Assembly (NCBI GenBank): GCA_029263395.1
Contig: JAJCXO010000263.1
Location: 124,001 to 188,000 of the forward strand
Direction of reading: 5' to 3'
DNA from: Acidobacteriota bacterium
Lineage (GTDB): Bacteria; Acidobacteriota; Thermoanaerobaculia; Multivoradales; J023
Length of the DNA: 64,000 nucleotides
Below are positions 52,430-61,777 of the stretch, in pieces. Both the position numbers and the translations under genes were made by a program. How positions within the stretch are numbered: the stretch's first letter is position 1; every line of letters starts with the position of its first letter. Below the pieces are notes generated by a model, which saw nothing but the letters and a program-made list of their open reading frames with translations, was not told the DNA's origin and did no database searches.

Positions 52430-52825
52430 CTACTCCGCGCAAGCCACCACTTCAACTTCTACCAGCCAATCCGGCGACACCAGGCCGGCGACGAAGATTG
52501 TGGTGATGGCCGGTCGAACGCCGTCCAGCATTTCCTTGCGGACGTCGACCAAGGCGCTCATGTCTTCCCGTCGCGTCAAGAAAAAGGACATTTTGACGAT
52601 GTCGGACAAGGTCATGTTGGCGGAATGAAGCACCGATTCGACGTTCTTCAGTGCTTGTCGGCATTGGCTGGGGAAATCCGGGGGCAGGTGCCCGTCGGGG
52701 GATTGGGGGATTTGGCCGGAGATGTGGAGCATCCGGGCACCGGCGCGGGTCTCGACACCATGGGCGTAGATGCCATGGTAGGGGTCTAGGACGGGGATGG
52801 GGTCGTGGCGTGTCGATACAGTCAT
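52430..52825 (-). CDS. RidA family protein (YjgF/YER057c/UK114)
   Basis: 131 aa. YHGIYAHGVETRAGARMLHI, SGQIPQSPDGHLPPDFPSQC and QALKNVESVLHSANMTLSDI match the RidA family, whose members deaminate reactive enamine/imine intermediates. The conserved Arg (DGVRPAITTIFVAGLV) and terminal Glu (VEVEVVACAE) are kept, consistent with an active deaminase-like member. Confidence 0.9.
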   Translation of the reverse strand: MTVSTRHDPIPVLDPYHGIYAHGVETRAGARMLHISGQIPQSPDGHLPPDFPSQCRQALKNVESVLHSANMTLSDIVKMSFFLTRREDMSALVDVRKEMLDGVRPAITTIFVAGLVSPDWLVEVEVVACAE

Positions 52826-53047
52826 GGTCTCTCCTAGTCTTTACTAGATCCGAGTAGTAGGCCTCGCTCGTCTGAGGCACGGCCTCGCGAGCGGAAATGT
52901 GGTCCTTCTACGGTTCTATCTAGGAAAGGTTCGAGAGCGGTTTGGGGGTCAAGTCGCCTGCAGCGTCTGCACAGCCATGGTGCGATTTGCACCACGGCCG
53001 CGCAGCGCCGCCACGGGCGTCGCAGCGGTGACTGAAAGCCGCGGGGA

Positions 53048-56000
53048 CTATTCGTTATCGGTGCTGTTGGACCAAGCGGTAGTATCCCCCGTTTCAAAGC
53101 CGTCGCTGAATACGATCGAGCTGCCGAGACTGAAATCGATCCCGTCGGTCACCCCGGGGTCGCCCGCGGTGCCCGAAGACGTTACCGAAATTGCGGTTCC
53201 GGTGGTGGCATCACAGAGGCTGCCGAAGGCTGGCGCTGGGCACGAGATGTCGTCGTAAATCTCGTCCATTAGCAGGCCGGAGTTGGCGTCGGTCGAGGCG
53301 AAGTAGGCGTTCGTCGGCAAGCTGACGAAGTAGGTACCAGCGGCGCCGGTAATGGCGGTGGTGACACGGATACCCGCCGTGTTCCAGATGTCGATCAGCA
53401 CGTTGGGCAAGGGCTCACCGGTGGCTTGATCGGTGACGGTGCCGGTGAGCCCGGTCGACGTCAGCAGCAGCTCGAAGTTGATACCGGTCACTACCGAGTC
53501 GAGGGCCACCGGAATGGGTGTCCCCTTATCGGGTTCGCAGCCAGCTGGCGCTCCGTTGTAACAAGGTAGGTTGTCGTAAAGCTCATCGAGGTAACCCTGG
53601 GTGTTGCCAGTGGTGACAAAATAGGTACCCGGCTCCAAGCGATCAAATAGGTAGTTGCCGTCCGAGTTGCTAAAGCTCAAGTCGACAAACTGTGAGTCGG
53701 TGTCCCACAACACGACCCGAATATTCCTCAGAGGCACGCCGTTGGCGACATCGGTGACAGTGCCGGTGAGCGTACCCAAGGTGGAGAGTGCGAAGTCGAT
53801 GCCGCTGACCGTCGTATTGTTTGTTACCGCGATCGGTTGACCGGTGGTTGGGTCGCAGCCGCTGGGTGCCCCACCCGGACAAGGGATATCGTCGTAAAGC
53901 TCCTCGAGAAAACTGGAACCGACAGCCGTCGAAACATAGTAGGTACCCGGCAGCAGACCATCGAAAACATAAACGCCGACGCCGTTGGTGAACTCGGAAT
54001 TGACTCGCAATCCGTTCGCGTCCCACAGCACGACAAACTCGTTGGTGATCGGCGGGCCACCGGATGTTCGAGACACGGTGCCGGTGATGGCACCCCCTCG
54101 ATCGAGGCTGAAGTTGACGTGGCGGGTGGTAGTGCTGGACGTCACCCGGATCGGCTGGCCGGCGGTTGGGTCGCAACCGCCTTCACAGGGTAAGCCGTTA
54201 AAGAGCTGGTCGATCCAGGCACCGCTCGAGGTGGTGGCAAAGTAGCTGCCGGCCGGTAGCCTGCGGACGGTGTAGAGCCCAGTGGCGTCGGAGGCGGTCG
54301 AACTGATGAAGGTTCCAGCACCATCCCAGATCCTGACTTCGACGTTGGCGGCGGGCAGGCCTGCCGACGACTGGACAACCCCAGAGATGGCACCGGTGCG
54401 CTCGAGCGCAAAGTCGATACCGGTGGTTGTTGTGCCGAGGGTGACGACAATCGGCGTGCCGGTGGTGGGATCACAGTTCCCTTGGCAAGGCAGGCCGTCA
54501 TACAGCTGATTGGCGTAGATGCTGAAGAATTGAACGGTCCGAGCGAAGTAGGTGCCAGGCTCGACGTTGTCGAACTCATAGGCCCCCGACGGGCCGAAAA
54601 ACGCCGAGTCGACGAAGTTGCCGGCACTGTTGAAGAGGTCGATGAAGCCGGTATCTTCGAGCGTGCCGGTAGCGGCGTCGGTGACGGTGCCGGAGATCCC
54701 GCCCAGCGGCTCGAGGGCGAAGTCGATTCCGGCGGTGGTGCTGCCGACGGTCACTACAATCGGCGTCCCGGTGAGCGGATTACAGCCGCCGATGCACGGC
54801 ATGTCGTCGTAAAGCTCTCGACGATGGCCATCCTCCTGGGCGGTTGCGTAGTAGGTGCCGGTGTCGAGTCCACCGATCGCAAAATCGCCACTACTGTTGG
54901 AAGACTGCGCTCGGACCTCCGATCCAGTAGTGTCGTAGATTCTGACTCGACCCAAATCGATCGGGTCGCCGGTTTCGGCGTCGGTCAAGGTGCCGGAGAT
55001 CACACCGCCAGTACCGAGGGCGAAGTCGATCCCGGTGGCGGCTGTACCGGCGGCCACGGTGACCGGTGTTCCGGTAGTGGCATCACAGCCGAAGGGAGCC
55101 CCTCGTAAACACGGGATGTCATCGAAGAGCTCGTCGAGGAGACCCTCTGTCGAGACATCGGTGCTGACAAAGTAGTCACCATCGTCGAGTGCCTGGACCA
55201 CGTAGAGCCCATTTGCGTCGGTGGAGGTAGATCTCACGAAAAAGCCGTCGGTGTTTCGGACTTCGACTCTACGGAAGGAGACCGGAAGGCCATTTTCCTC
55301 GCGTGTGACGGTGCCGGTGATTTTCCCTTTGGAGACCAACGTGAAATCGATGTCGTCGACCGTCGAGTTGACGGTGACGGCGATCGGTGAGCCGGTAGTT
55401 GGATCACAACCGCCTTGGCACGGTAGGTCGTCGAACAGCTCGTTGACAACCTGGCTGCTGTCGGTGGTGGCGAAGTAGGTGTTGGAGTCCAGGCCATCAA
55501 TCTCGTAGAGACCACTCGCATCACTGGATGCCGATCCGGCAAAGGAACCGTTGGCCCTGTAAGCCTCGACTCGCACGAACGGGATCGGATCACCGCTCCC
55601 GTCTTCGGTGAGGGTGCCGGCAAGAGCGCCGCGTTGGTCGAGGACGAAGTTGATACCTGGTGTCGTCGCATTGAGCGTGACGACAACCGGCGTGCCGGAG
55701 TCGAGGTCGCATCCAAAGGGGGGCCCGCCAGGACATGGAATGTTGTCGTAGAGTTCGTCGATTTGGTCGAAAAAACCATCGGTGCCGACAAAATAGCTAC
55801 CCGCGACCAGACCACCCAACTCGTAGAAACCTGCGCCGTCGGTGTAGGCGAAAGCTACCCGCGAACCGTCGGTATCGTAAGCTTCGACGAAGACCGAGGT
55901 CAGGGGATCGCCACTGAGGGTGTCGGTCACCGTGCCGGTGATCGAACCTTGACGGTCGAGCTCGAAATTGATGCCCGGGCTCACCGTGCCGAGGCTGACC

Positions 56001-57403
56001 GCAACGGGCGTGCCGGTGGTGGCGTCGCAACCGAAGGGTAAGCCGCTTGGGCACGGCAGGTTGTCATAAAGCTCGTTGAGAAAAAGTGGGGAGTTGGTGC
56101 TGACGAAGTAGTTGCCGGTTGCCAGCTTGTCGATGGTGTAGTCGCCGTTGGTATCGGTCATCGCCGCGTTGACGAATTCGCCCGCGGCGTCCCAAACCTC
56201 GATGCGCAGGTTGTTGATTCCGCCGCCTTCGGCGCTGGCCGCGGTCACCGTGCCGGACAGGCTGCCGCCGAGATCGAGGGCGAAGTTGATGTCGGTGGTG
56301 GTCATCTCGTTCTCGACCAGCACCAGCTCGCCGAGGGTCGGGTCGCAGGTGGGCATACAGGTGACGTCGTTGTAGACCTCGTTGATGTAACCCGAGTTGT
56401 TCGACGTGAAGGCATAAAAACCGCCGGGCGACAGGTCGTCGAAGGTGTAGCTACCGATCGCGTCCGTTGTCTGTGTGCCGACGGAGAAACCCTCGCCGTT
56501 CACCAGGGTGACGTTGATATTGGGCAGTGGATCGGACGTTGCGTTGTCGATCACGGTACCCGAGAGACTGCCCCCGGAGCCGACGTTGAGGGTGTAGGTG
56601 CCAGCTTCGTTGCCGAAGCCTGAGACCCGGACCCAGCGTTCGGTGCCGACCGTGCCGAAGAAGCCGACGGCCGACGCGTCGCCGAAAATATCGTCATTGC
56701 AGGATTGTTCGTTGATCACGGTGCCCGGGCACGAGGTGTGGATCGACAGCACAGTGTCGAGGGCTGAGCCCACGGTGTCGACAAACACCGGGCCGTTCTG
56801 CGTCACCTCGATCTTGAACCAAACATCGGGACCAAACAGCGAGGAGCCGCATGACGCCTCGCCGTCGTTGGTGGCGTCCGAGGTGTCACCCAGGAAGGTG
56901 CCGAGGGTGCCGATGACGGTGGCATTCTCACAGGCATCATTAGGGGGAGGTGTCGGTCCACGCCGCGGATCGCCGTGGGTGATGCGAATCGGTTCGAAGC
57001 CGGCGGCGCTGGCCGCAGAGCGCGCTACCGGCGGACACTTGCCGCGTTCGGCGGCAACCTCGAGATCCCGTACTCGCAGGCGAAACAGCTCGAGCTTGCG
57101 CTGTAGGATCGTGGCTTCTTCGCTGCCCAGCAATTGGATTTTTGCCTCCAAATGATTGAGCAGCCCGCTGGTGTCGTCGGCGTCTTGTCTCAAGCTGTCG
57201 GCCTCGAACGTCCCTTCCGCCATGTGATGGGCAGCCACCTCCAGACGACGGTCCAACGTCCGGTCGAGCTGCCGGAGAACGGTGTGGATAGCCTCCGCGT
57301 CTGGGCCAAAAGCCGGTTCGGCGGCGATCAGGTTCGGCACACTCAGCAGGTTCGGGACCACCAACAAGGCAACAAACGTCAAGATAAGGGATCTGTGTGT
57401 CAT
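53048..57403 (-). CDS. Giant secreted protein with 11 carboxypeptidase-regulatory-like repeats
   Basis: 1451 aa, preceded by GGAGACGTTCG. Signal peptide (LTFVALLVVPNLLSVPNLIA). Residues about 30-130 are a coiled-coil helix. About 150-285 is a beta domain with a PPC-like start (PPPNDACENATVIGTLGTFL) and two disulfide-prone stretches. Then come 11 repeats of about 95-105 aa, each beginning like GGAITGTVSRTSGG, containing GLYxxxxLxxGxYFxxT and ending near DELYDDIPC..GCDPTTGTPI and GIDFALD. The tail is IVFSDGFETGDTTAW. Likely an adhesive or surface-exposed rod. Repeat count and paired Cys-Cys-Asp motifs are read directly from the sequence. Confidence 0.92.
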   Translation of the reverse strand: MTHRSLILTFVALLVVPNLLSVPNLIAAEPAFGPDAEAIHTVLRQLDRTLDRRLEVAAHHMAEGTFEADSLRQDADDTSGLLNHLEAKIQLLGSEEATILQRKLELFRLRVRDLEVAAERGKCPPVARSAASAAGFEPIRITHGDPRRGPTPPPNDACENATVIGTLGTFLGDTSDATNDGEASCGSSLFGPDVWFKIEVTQNGPVFVDTVGSALDTVLSIHTSCPGTVINEQSCNDDIFGDASAVGFFGTVGTERWVRVSGFGNEAGTYTLNVGSGGSLSGTVIDNATSDPLPNINVTLVNGEGFSVGTQTTDAIGSYTFDDLSPGGFYAFTSNNSGYINEVYNDVTCMPTCDPTLGELVLVENEMTTTDINFALDLGGSLSGTVTAASAEGGGINNLRIEVWDAAGEFVNAAMTDTNGDYTIDKLATGNYFVSTNSPLFLNELYDNLPCPSGLPFGCDATTGTPVAVSLGTVSPGINFELDRQGSITGTVTDTLSGDPLTSVFVEAYDTDGSRVAFAYTDGAGFYELGGLVAGSYFVGTDGFFDQIDELYDNIPCPGGPPFGCDLDSGTPVVVTLNATTPGINFVLDQRGALAGTLTEDGSGDPIPFVRVEAYRANGSFAGSASSDASGLYEIDGLDSNTYFATTDSSQVVNELFDDLPCQGGCDPTTGSPIAVTVNSTVDDIDFTLVSKGKITGTVTREENGLPVSFRRVEVRNTDGFFVRSTSTDANGLYVVQALDDGDYFVSTDVSTEGLLDELFDDIPCLRGAPFGCDATTGTPVTVAAGTAATGIDFALGTGGVISGTLTDAETGDPIDLGRVRIYDTTGSEVRAQSSNSSGDFAIGGLDTGTYYATAQEDGHRRELYDDMPCIGGCNPLTGTPIVVTVGSTTAGIDFALEPLGGISGTVTDAATGTLEDTGFIDLFNSAGNFVDSAFFGPSGAYEFDNVEPGTYFARTVQFFSIYANQLYDGLPCQGNCDPTTGTPIVVTLGTTTTGIDFALERTGAISGVVQSSAGLPAANVEVRIWDGAGTFISSTASDATGLYTVRRLPAGSYFATTSSGAWIDQLFNGLPCEGGCDPTAGQPIRVTSSTTTRHVNFSLDRGGAITGTVSRTSGGPPITNEFVVLWDANGLRVNSEFTNGVGVYVFDGLLPGTYYVSTAVGSSFLEELYDDIPCPGGAPSGCDPTTGQPIAVTNNTTVSGIDFALSTLGTLTGTVTDVANGVPLRNIRVVLWDTDSQFVDLSFSNSDGNYLFDRLEPGTYFVTTGNTQGYLDELYDNLPCYNGAPAGCEPDKGTPIPVALDSVVTGINFELLLTSTGLTGTVTDQATGEPLPNVLIDIWNTAGIRVTTAITGAAGTYFVSLPTNAYFASTDANSGLLMDEIYDDISCPAPAFGSLCDATTGTAISVTSSGTAGDPGVTDGIDFSLGSSIVFSDGFETGDTTAWSNSTDNE

Positions 57404-57606
57404 CGAACGTCTCCAATCATCGGCTATGAAGAAGTCTGCTGTGGAATAGGTCTGCTATGAAATAGGACAAAAGCACAGCTGTACACGGTAGGGTGCTCCC
57501 CAACCTTCCGCACACAGGGCTACCAGCAGTTCTGGCTCTCTCACTAAGAAAGGCGAATTCTAGAGGCGAAAACGATCAAGCAGCTGTGATCCAGCATCGA
57601 ACTCGA
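57404..57606. other. Short intergenic with 16-bp duplication
   Basis: Upstream of the giant repeat protein. GTCTGCTGTGGAATAG and GTCTGCTATGAAATAG are adjacent near 57429-57460. No gene or clear promoter. Confidence 0.5.
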
Positions 57607-58695
57607 CTACCTTACGCCTGCGCCTGTGATCACATTCAAGAGACAGTCGGTCCAACCGTCTATCGGGGTCGGGTCGGGCGATCGACAACTCCGCGAGGTG
57701 TCAGCCTCACGAGGCATCGGGATGCCAGGAGTCTTCCCTAGGCGATGGCGGATCGCTTGTAGCGTGTGGTGTGCGACGGAGCCACGCGGCGGCGTGGCGG
57801 CGCCGAGCAGCATCGGATCGGGCCCAGGCTCGAGCTGAAGATACGTTTGGAGATGGCGCTCGGCGCGCTGTAGTGTCTGCTCGCTGAAGATGAGCGCGCT
57901 GCGTGCGGTCTCGAACAGGGCTGCCGGATCCTCCGCGGCCAGGACAAGCACCTGCTCGAACGTTTCGATCGCTTCAGGCCAACGTTCTCGGCGTTGCAGG
58001 TAATAGCCGAGCTCGCGCCAACTCAGCACGGACTCGGGATCAACCTCAACCGCGGTGCGGAGCTCAGCCTCGGCTGATTCGAAGTGCTCGAGATGTTCGT
58101 GGATCAAACCCTGCGTGACATACGCCAGCGCAACGTCTCGACGCCGAATCTCCGCCAGTTCGCGTTCCGCCCGTTCAGTGCTACCGCCGGCCATCGGCGG
58201 TGCCGCGGCGTAATAACGCGCCACCGCCACCCGCGCTTCGAGGTTCTCGGGATCGAGCGTGACCGCTTTCTCATAAGCGCTTCGCATGCGGTTGGCGATC
58301 GGCAACTTGATCAAAAACGGCACCTCGTCGATGCGTTGCACCAGGGCATCACCGAGCCACAGCTGGGCCTCCGAACTGGCAGGGTCGAGTTGAATCACCC
58401 GTTCAAACGCCTCGACCGCGTCTCGGGCACGCCCCTGCTCGAGGTTAACCTGGCCGAGGAGAAGGAGAGCCTCGGCGTCGTCGGCGGGGGCGTCGAGCAA
58501 CAGCCGTTCCGCCGTATCGAGCTCGCCGGCCGCAAGATAACGCAGGGCGTCTTGCCATGGCTCGGCCTGGGCAGGCTCGGTCTGAGCAGGCTCGGTCTGG
58601 GCAGGGGCCGCCGGGACAGGCTCTGCCGCGAAACAGATCGAGGCGAACACCAGGGGCACGGCAGAACAAAACATCACGCGGTGGCGGTTGAGCAT
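57607..58695 (-). CDS. Exported TPR protein
   Basis: 362 aa from the ATG at 58695, preceded by GGAGATCTG. The frame upstream of the ATG belongs to noise antisense to the acyl-CoA dehydrogenase. Signal peptide (VMFCSAVPLVFASICFAAE), then a five-residue repeat (QTEPA, about three copies). TPR motifs lie at about 45-290 (LRYLAAGELDTAERLLLDAP; AEALLLLGQVNLEQGRARDA; TQGLIHEHLEHFESAEAELR; RELGYYLQRRERWPEAIETF). A Ser/Pro/Cys-rich tail of about 40 aa is atypical and might be read-through of a decayed stop. Role unknown. Confidence 0.85.
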   Translation of the reverse strand: MLNRHRVMFCSAVPLVFASICFAAEPVPAAPAQTEPAQTEPAQAEPWQDALRYLAAGELDTAERLLLDAPADDAEALLLLGQVNLEQGRARDAVEAFERVIQLDPASSEAQLWLGDALVQRIDEVPFLIKLPIANRMRSAYEKAVTLDPENLEARVAVARYYAAAPPMAGGSTERAERELAEIRRRDVALAYVTQGLIHEHLEHFESAEAELRTAVEVDPESVLSWRELGYYLQRRERWPEAIETFEQVLVLAAEDPAALFETARSALIFSEQTLQRAERHLQTYLQLEPGPDPMLLGAATPPRGSVAHHTLQAIRHRLGKTPGIPMPREADTSRSCRSPDPTPIDGWTDCLLNVITGAGVR

Positions 58696-58800
58696 ACAGA
58701 TCTCCGGTAGCGGTAGCTTCCCATGACAGGAATGACGAGATAGCTTACCCTCACAACAGAAACACCTACCGAGACTGGATTCCCCAAAGGAGCGCGGCGC

Positions 58801-60003
58801 ATGATTTTCGAGATGTCCGAGCGAGCCCAGGACTACCATGAACGTCTGACGACGTTCATGGAGCGCCACGTGTATCCCAACGAACGCGCCTTTTACGATT
58901 GGGTGGATCAGGGTGATCGCTGGCAAGTGCCGCCGATGATGGAGCAACTCAAGGTTGCCGCTCGGGCGGCCGGCTTGTGGAATCTTTTTCTGCCCGACAG
59001 TGAACATGGCGCCGGCCTGTCCAACTTCGAATACGCGCCATTGTGCGAAGTGATGGGTCGGGTGGTCTTCGCTCCTGAGATTTTCAATTGTGGTGCGCCC
59101 GACACCGGCAACATGGAAGTGCTCGAACGGTATGGCAGTGACGATCAGAAGGAACGCTGGCTCAAACCCTTGCTGGCGGGTGAGATCCGATCCTGTTTTG
59201 CCATGACCGAACCCGAGGTCGCCTCCTCCGACGCCACCAACATCCGCTCCTCGATCACCCGTGACGGTGACGACTACGTGATCAACGGCACCAAATGGTG
59301 GACCTCCGGAGCCGGTGATCCGCGCTGCGAAATCGCCATCTTCATGGGTGTCACCAATCCCGAAGACACCCGCTATCGCCAGCAATCCATGATCCTGGTG
59401 CCGCTGGCGACTCCGGGCGTCACCATCAAACGCATGCTCACCGTTTTCGGTTACGACGATGCGCCCCACGGTCACGCCGAAATCAGCTTCGAGAACGTCC
59501 GGGTGCCGGCGTCGAACATGCTGCTCGGTGAAGGCCGTGGCTTCGAGATCGCCCAGGGACGTTTGGGCCCCGGGCGGATCCACCATTGTATGCGTCTGAT
59601 CGGAGTTGCCGAACGGGCCCTCGAGAGCATGTGTCGCCGGGTTCAGCAGCGGGTGGCCTTTGGTCGCACGTTGTCCGAGCAGGGCACGGTGCGGGCCGAT
59701 ATCGCAACTTCCCGGATCGAGATCGACCAGGCGCGGCTGCTGACCCTGAAGGCTGCACACATGATGGATACCGTCGGCAACAAAGCGGCCAAGGCCGAGA
59801 TCGCCATGATCAAAGTGGTGGCGCCAAATGTCGCCCTGCGGGTGCTGGATCGTGCGATCCAAGCCCACGGCGGTGGCGGTGTCAGCGGCGACTTCCCGCT
59901 GGCCTACCACTGGGCAATGTCACGCACTCTGCGTCTCGCCGACGGCCCCGACGAAGTCCACCGCGAGTCGGTCGCCAGGCTGGAACTGAAGCGGCATGCC
60001 TGA
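58801..60003 (+). CDS. Acyl-CoA dehydrogenase
   Basis: 400 aa, preceded by AAAGGAGCG. Complete: [18 protein letters not shown] (FAD/substrate loop), [40 protein letters not shown] and [20 protein letters not shown]. It resembles the ACAD10/11-type and long-chain FAD-dependent dehydrogenases. The catalytic glutamate probably lies near [13 protein letters not shown]. Feeds electrons to ETF during fatty- or branched-acid oxidation. The APH-like kinase at 35.7 kb belongs to a family often paired with such enzymes. Confidence 0.93.
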   Translation: MIFEMSERAQDYHERLTTFMERHVYPNERAFYDWVDQGDRWQVPPMMEQLKVAARAAGLWNLFLPDSEHGAGLSNFEYAPLCEVMGRVVFAPEIFNCGAPDTGNMEVLERYGSDDQKERWLKPLLAGEIRSCFAMTEPEVASSDATNIRSSITRDGDDYVINGTKWWTSGAGDPRCEIAIFMGVTNPEDTRYRQQSMILVPLATPGVTIKRMLTVFGYDDAPHGHAEISFENVRVPASNMLLGEGRGFEIAQGRLGPGRIHHCMRLIGVAERALESMCRRVQQRVAFGRTLSEQGTVRADIATSRIEIDQARLLTLKAAHMMDTVGNKAAKAEIAMIKVVAPNVALRVLDRAIQAHGGGGVSGDFPLAYHWAMSRTLRLADGPDEVHRESVARLELKRHA

Positions 60004-60009
60004 TGATTG

Positions 60010-60080
60010 CCCTCAGACCCCTCACCCCCTTGCCCCCTCTCCCGCCCACCCATCACACCCTCCCAGGAGAGGGGATCAGA
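60010..60080 (+). repeat. Dispersed GC-rich intergenic repeat, copy 2
   Basis: Begins CAGACCCCTCACCCCCTTGC and continues CCCCTCTCCCGCCCACCCAT, with CTCCCAGGAGAGGGG at the end. Matches the sequence at 15657-15722 on the opposite strand. Located directly after the acyl-CoA dehydrogenase stop. Confidence 0.8.
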
Positions 60081-60300
60081 AGGAAAAAGCAGGGTTGTTC
60101 GTTTGGTCCAGTGAGGGAAGCCTCGTGGAGCGAGCACCAGGGGAGCGTGTTTGAGCTGGTATGTCCTCTGGATTCGAGAACCCGTGGCATAGGGTTGATC
60201 TATGCGCCTCAGCAGCGACCCGGCGAGTTCGGAGCCTGGCGCGCAGCCCACGAGGCTGACCGAACTCTCGATGCATATTAGGACGGGATCACTAGCTAAC

Positions 60301-60435
60301 ATGCGTGCGATCTCCCTTCCGCTGTTGGCTCGGGTTGTTTTGGCCTTGGTTGCGGTTGGATTGTTGCCTTTTGCGATCAGTGCCTACCGTCGAGAGATAA
60401 GCGATCGCGCATCTCAGGCGGTCGGGTCGGCGTAG
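60301..60435 (+). pseudogene. 5' remnant of a sensor/HAMP-type membrane protein
   Basis: 45-codon frame: MRAISLPLLARVVLALVAVG, then LLPFAISAYRREISDRASQA, then TAG. This looks like the first membrane helix and start of the extracytoplasmic part of a sensor or adenylate-cyclase-type protein (the VGLLPxAIxAYR pattern), abruptly truncated. Followed by a duplicated GTAGATACAGGCA (60433-60458). No ribosome-binding site. Not functional on its own. Confidence 0.45.
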
Positions 60436-60538
60436 ATACAGGCAGTAGATACAGGCAAGAGCGGAGCTGCTATGCTCCGCGCCCCATTGCGCTGCTGTCC
60501 AAATTTTTCTGAGCTTCTCCAAAAACCGCCCACAATTT

Positions 60539-61762
60539 ATGTCTGATCCAAGCCCCATCGAGTTACCGCGTACCCGAGAAGCCCTTGAGCTTGGCATCGA
60601 ACAGGGGCTTCATTTTGGTGCGCAGGTGTACGTCTCACAGGGGGCTAGAGCCAGCGGTGGCAGCGGGCAGGGCCTGCGGCATACCGAACTCATGGTTGGC
60701 GACCATACCGTCAGTGAGGGCGGCACAGTGCGTCAGGCGATGACCCCCGAAACGTTGATGATCTGGCTGTCTTCCAGCAAGCCGGTGGCGGCGGTTGCCA
60801 TCGCCCAATTGTGGGAGCGCGGCCAACTCGATCTCGACGATCCGATCGCCCGCCATGTGCCGGAGTTTGCCGCTCGAGGCAAAGACCGAATCACGGTCCG
60901 GCACGTGCTCACCCACACCGGCGGCATCCGCATGCTGAGCGTCGGCTGGCCCGACGCCAGTTGGGACGAGATCCTCGACACCATCTGCCAGGCTCGCCCG
61001 GAGCCACGTTGGGTCCCGGGAGAGAAGGCGGGTTACCACCTGAGCTCGAGTTGGTTTCTGCTCGGTGAGCTGGTGCGGCGGATCGATGGCCGGCATTTCC
61101 GTCACTACGTGCGGCAGGAGATTTTCGAACCCCTCGGCATGAAGGACTCCTGGATCGGCATGCCGAAAGACCGTTTCCTGGCTTATGATGGGCGCCTGGG
61201 CACGATGTACGGTACCGAAAGCAGCACTCCGAGGGCGCGCCGCTGGAACCGCGAGTCTCACGTTGTGGGTTGTTCGCCGGGTGGCAACGGCTACGGTCCG
61301 ATCCGTGAACTCGGCCGGTTCTACGAGATGCTGTTGGCGCGTGGGCAGTGGCAAGACAACCGTATCCTCTCGCCGCAGGCGGTCGAAGCCCTGACTACCC
61401 CTCACCGTGTGGGCATGTTTGATCAGACCTTCAAGCACAAGCTCGATTGGGGGCTCGGTTTCATCGTCAACTCCAATCACTACGGGGCCGATTTGCCGCC
61501 CTATGGTTATGGACGCCATGCCTCGCGCCGCGCCTTTGGCCACAGTGGTTTCCAATCGTCCACCGGATTTGCTGATCCCGAGCACGATCTGGTGGTGGCG
61601 GTGGTAACCAACGGTAACCCCGGGGAGCCGCGTCACACCGAACGCTTTCGTGATCTCACCGAGGCGATCTACGAAGACGTTGGCCTCGCTAAAGACGTTG
61701 GCCTCGCTAGAGACCCTGGCCTCGCTAAAGACCTTGACCTAGCATCCGAGATAGCGAGTTAG
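60539..61762 (+). CDS. Serine hydrolase, beta-lactamase/esterase family
   Basis: 407 aa. SxxK motif in LSSSKPVAAVAIAQLW (Ser near residue 79) and a candidate tyrosine motif at AGYHLSSSWFLLGELVRRID; HSGFQSSTGFA takes the place of the KTG element. Similar to class C beta-lactamase-like esterases (LpqH/EstB type), with no clear signal peptide. Its last residues are a tandem repeat (AKDVGL.ARDPGL.AKDLDL) encoded by an 18-bp repeat, so the tail looks recently expanded. Substrate unknown. Confidence 0.88.
   Translation: MSDPSPIELPRTREALELGIEQGLHFGAQVYVSQGARASGGSGQGLRHTELMVGDHTVSEGGTVRQAMTPETLMIWLSSSKPVAAVAIAQLWERGQLDLDDPIARHVPEFAARGKDRITVRHVLTHTGGIRMLSVGWPDASWDEILDTICQARPEPRWVPGEKAGYHLSSSWFLLGELVRRIDGRHFRHYVRQEIFEPLGMKDSWIGMPKDRFLAYDGRLGTMYGTESSTPRARRWNRESHVVGCSPGGNGYGPIRELGRFYEMLLARGQWQDNRILSPQAVEALTTPHRVGMFDQTFKHKLDWGLGFIVNSNHYGADLPPYGYGRHASRRAFGHSGFQSSTGFADPEHDLVVAVVTNGNPGEPRHTERFRDLTEAIYEDVGLAKDVGLARDPGLAKDLDLASEIAS
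61687..61745 (+). repeat. 18-bp tandem repeat at the 3' end of the serine-hydrolase gene
   Basis: GTTGGCCTCGCTAAAGAC and variants repeated about three times in frame, encoding the C-terminal tail. Another example of the recent 13-18-bp expansions seen throughout this window. Confidence 0.8.
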
Positions 61763-61777
61763 CAGGAGGCGGATCCG

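Noticed and set aside
58696-59910. A long minus-strand frame antisense to the acyl-CoA dehydrogenase gene
   Set aside because: A shadow of a GC-rich coding gene; the TPR protein's real start with Shine-Dalgarno and signal peptide is at 58695.
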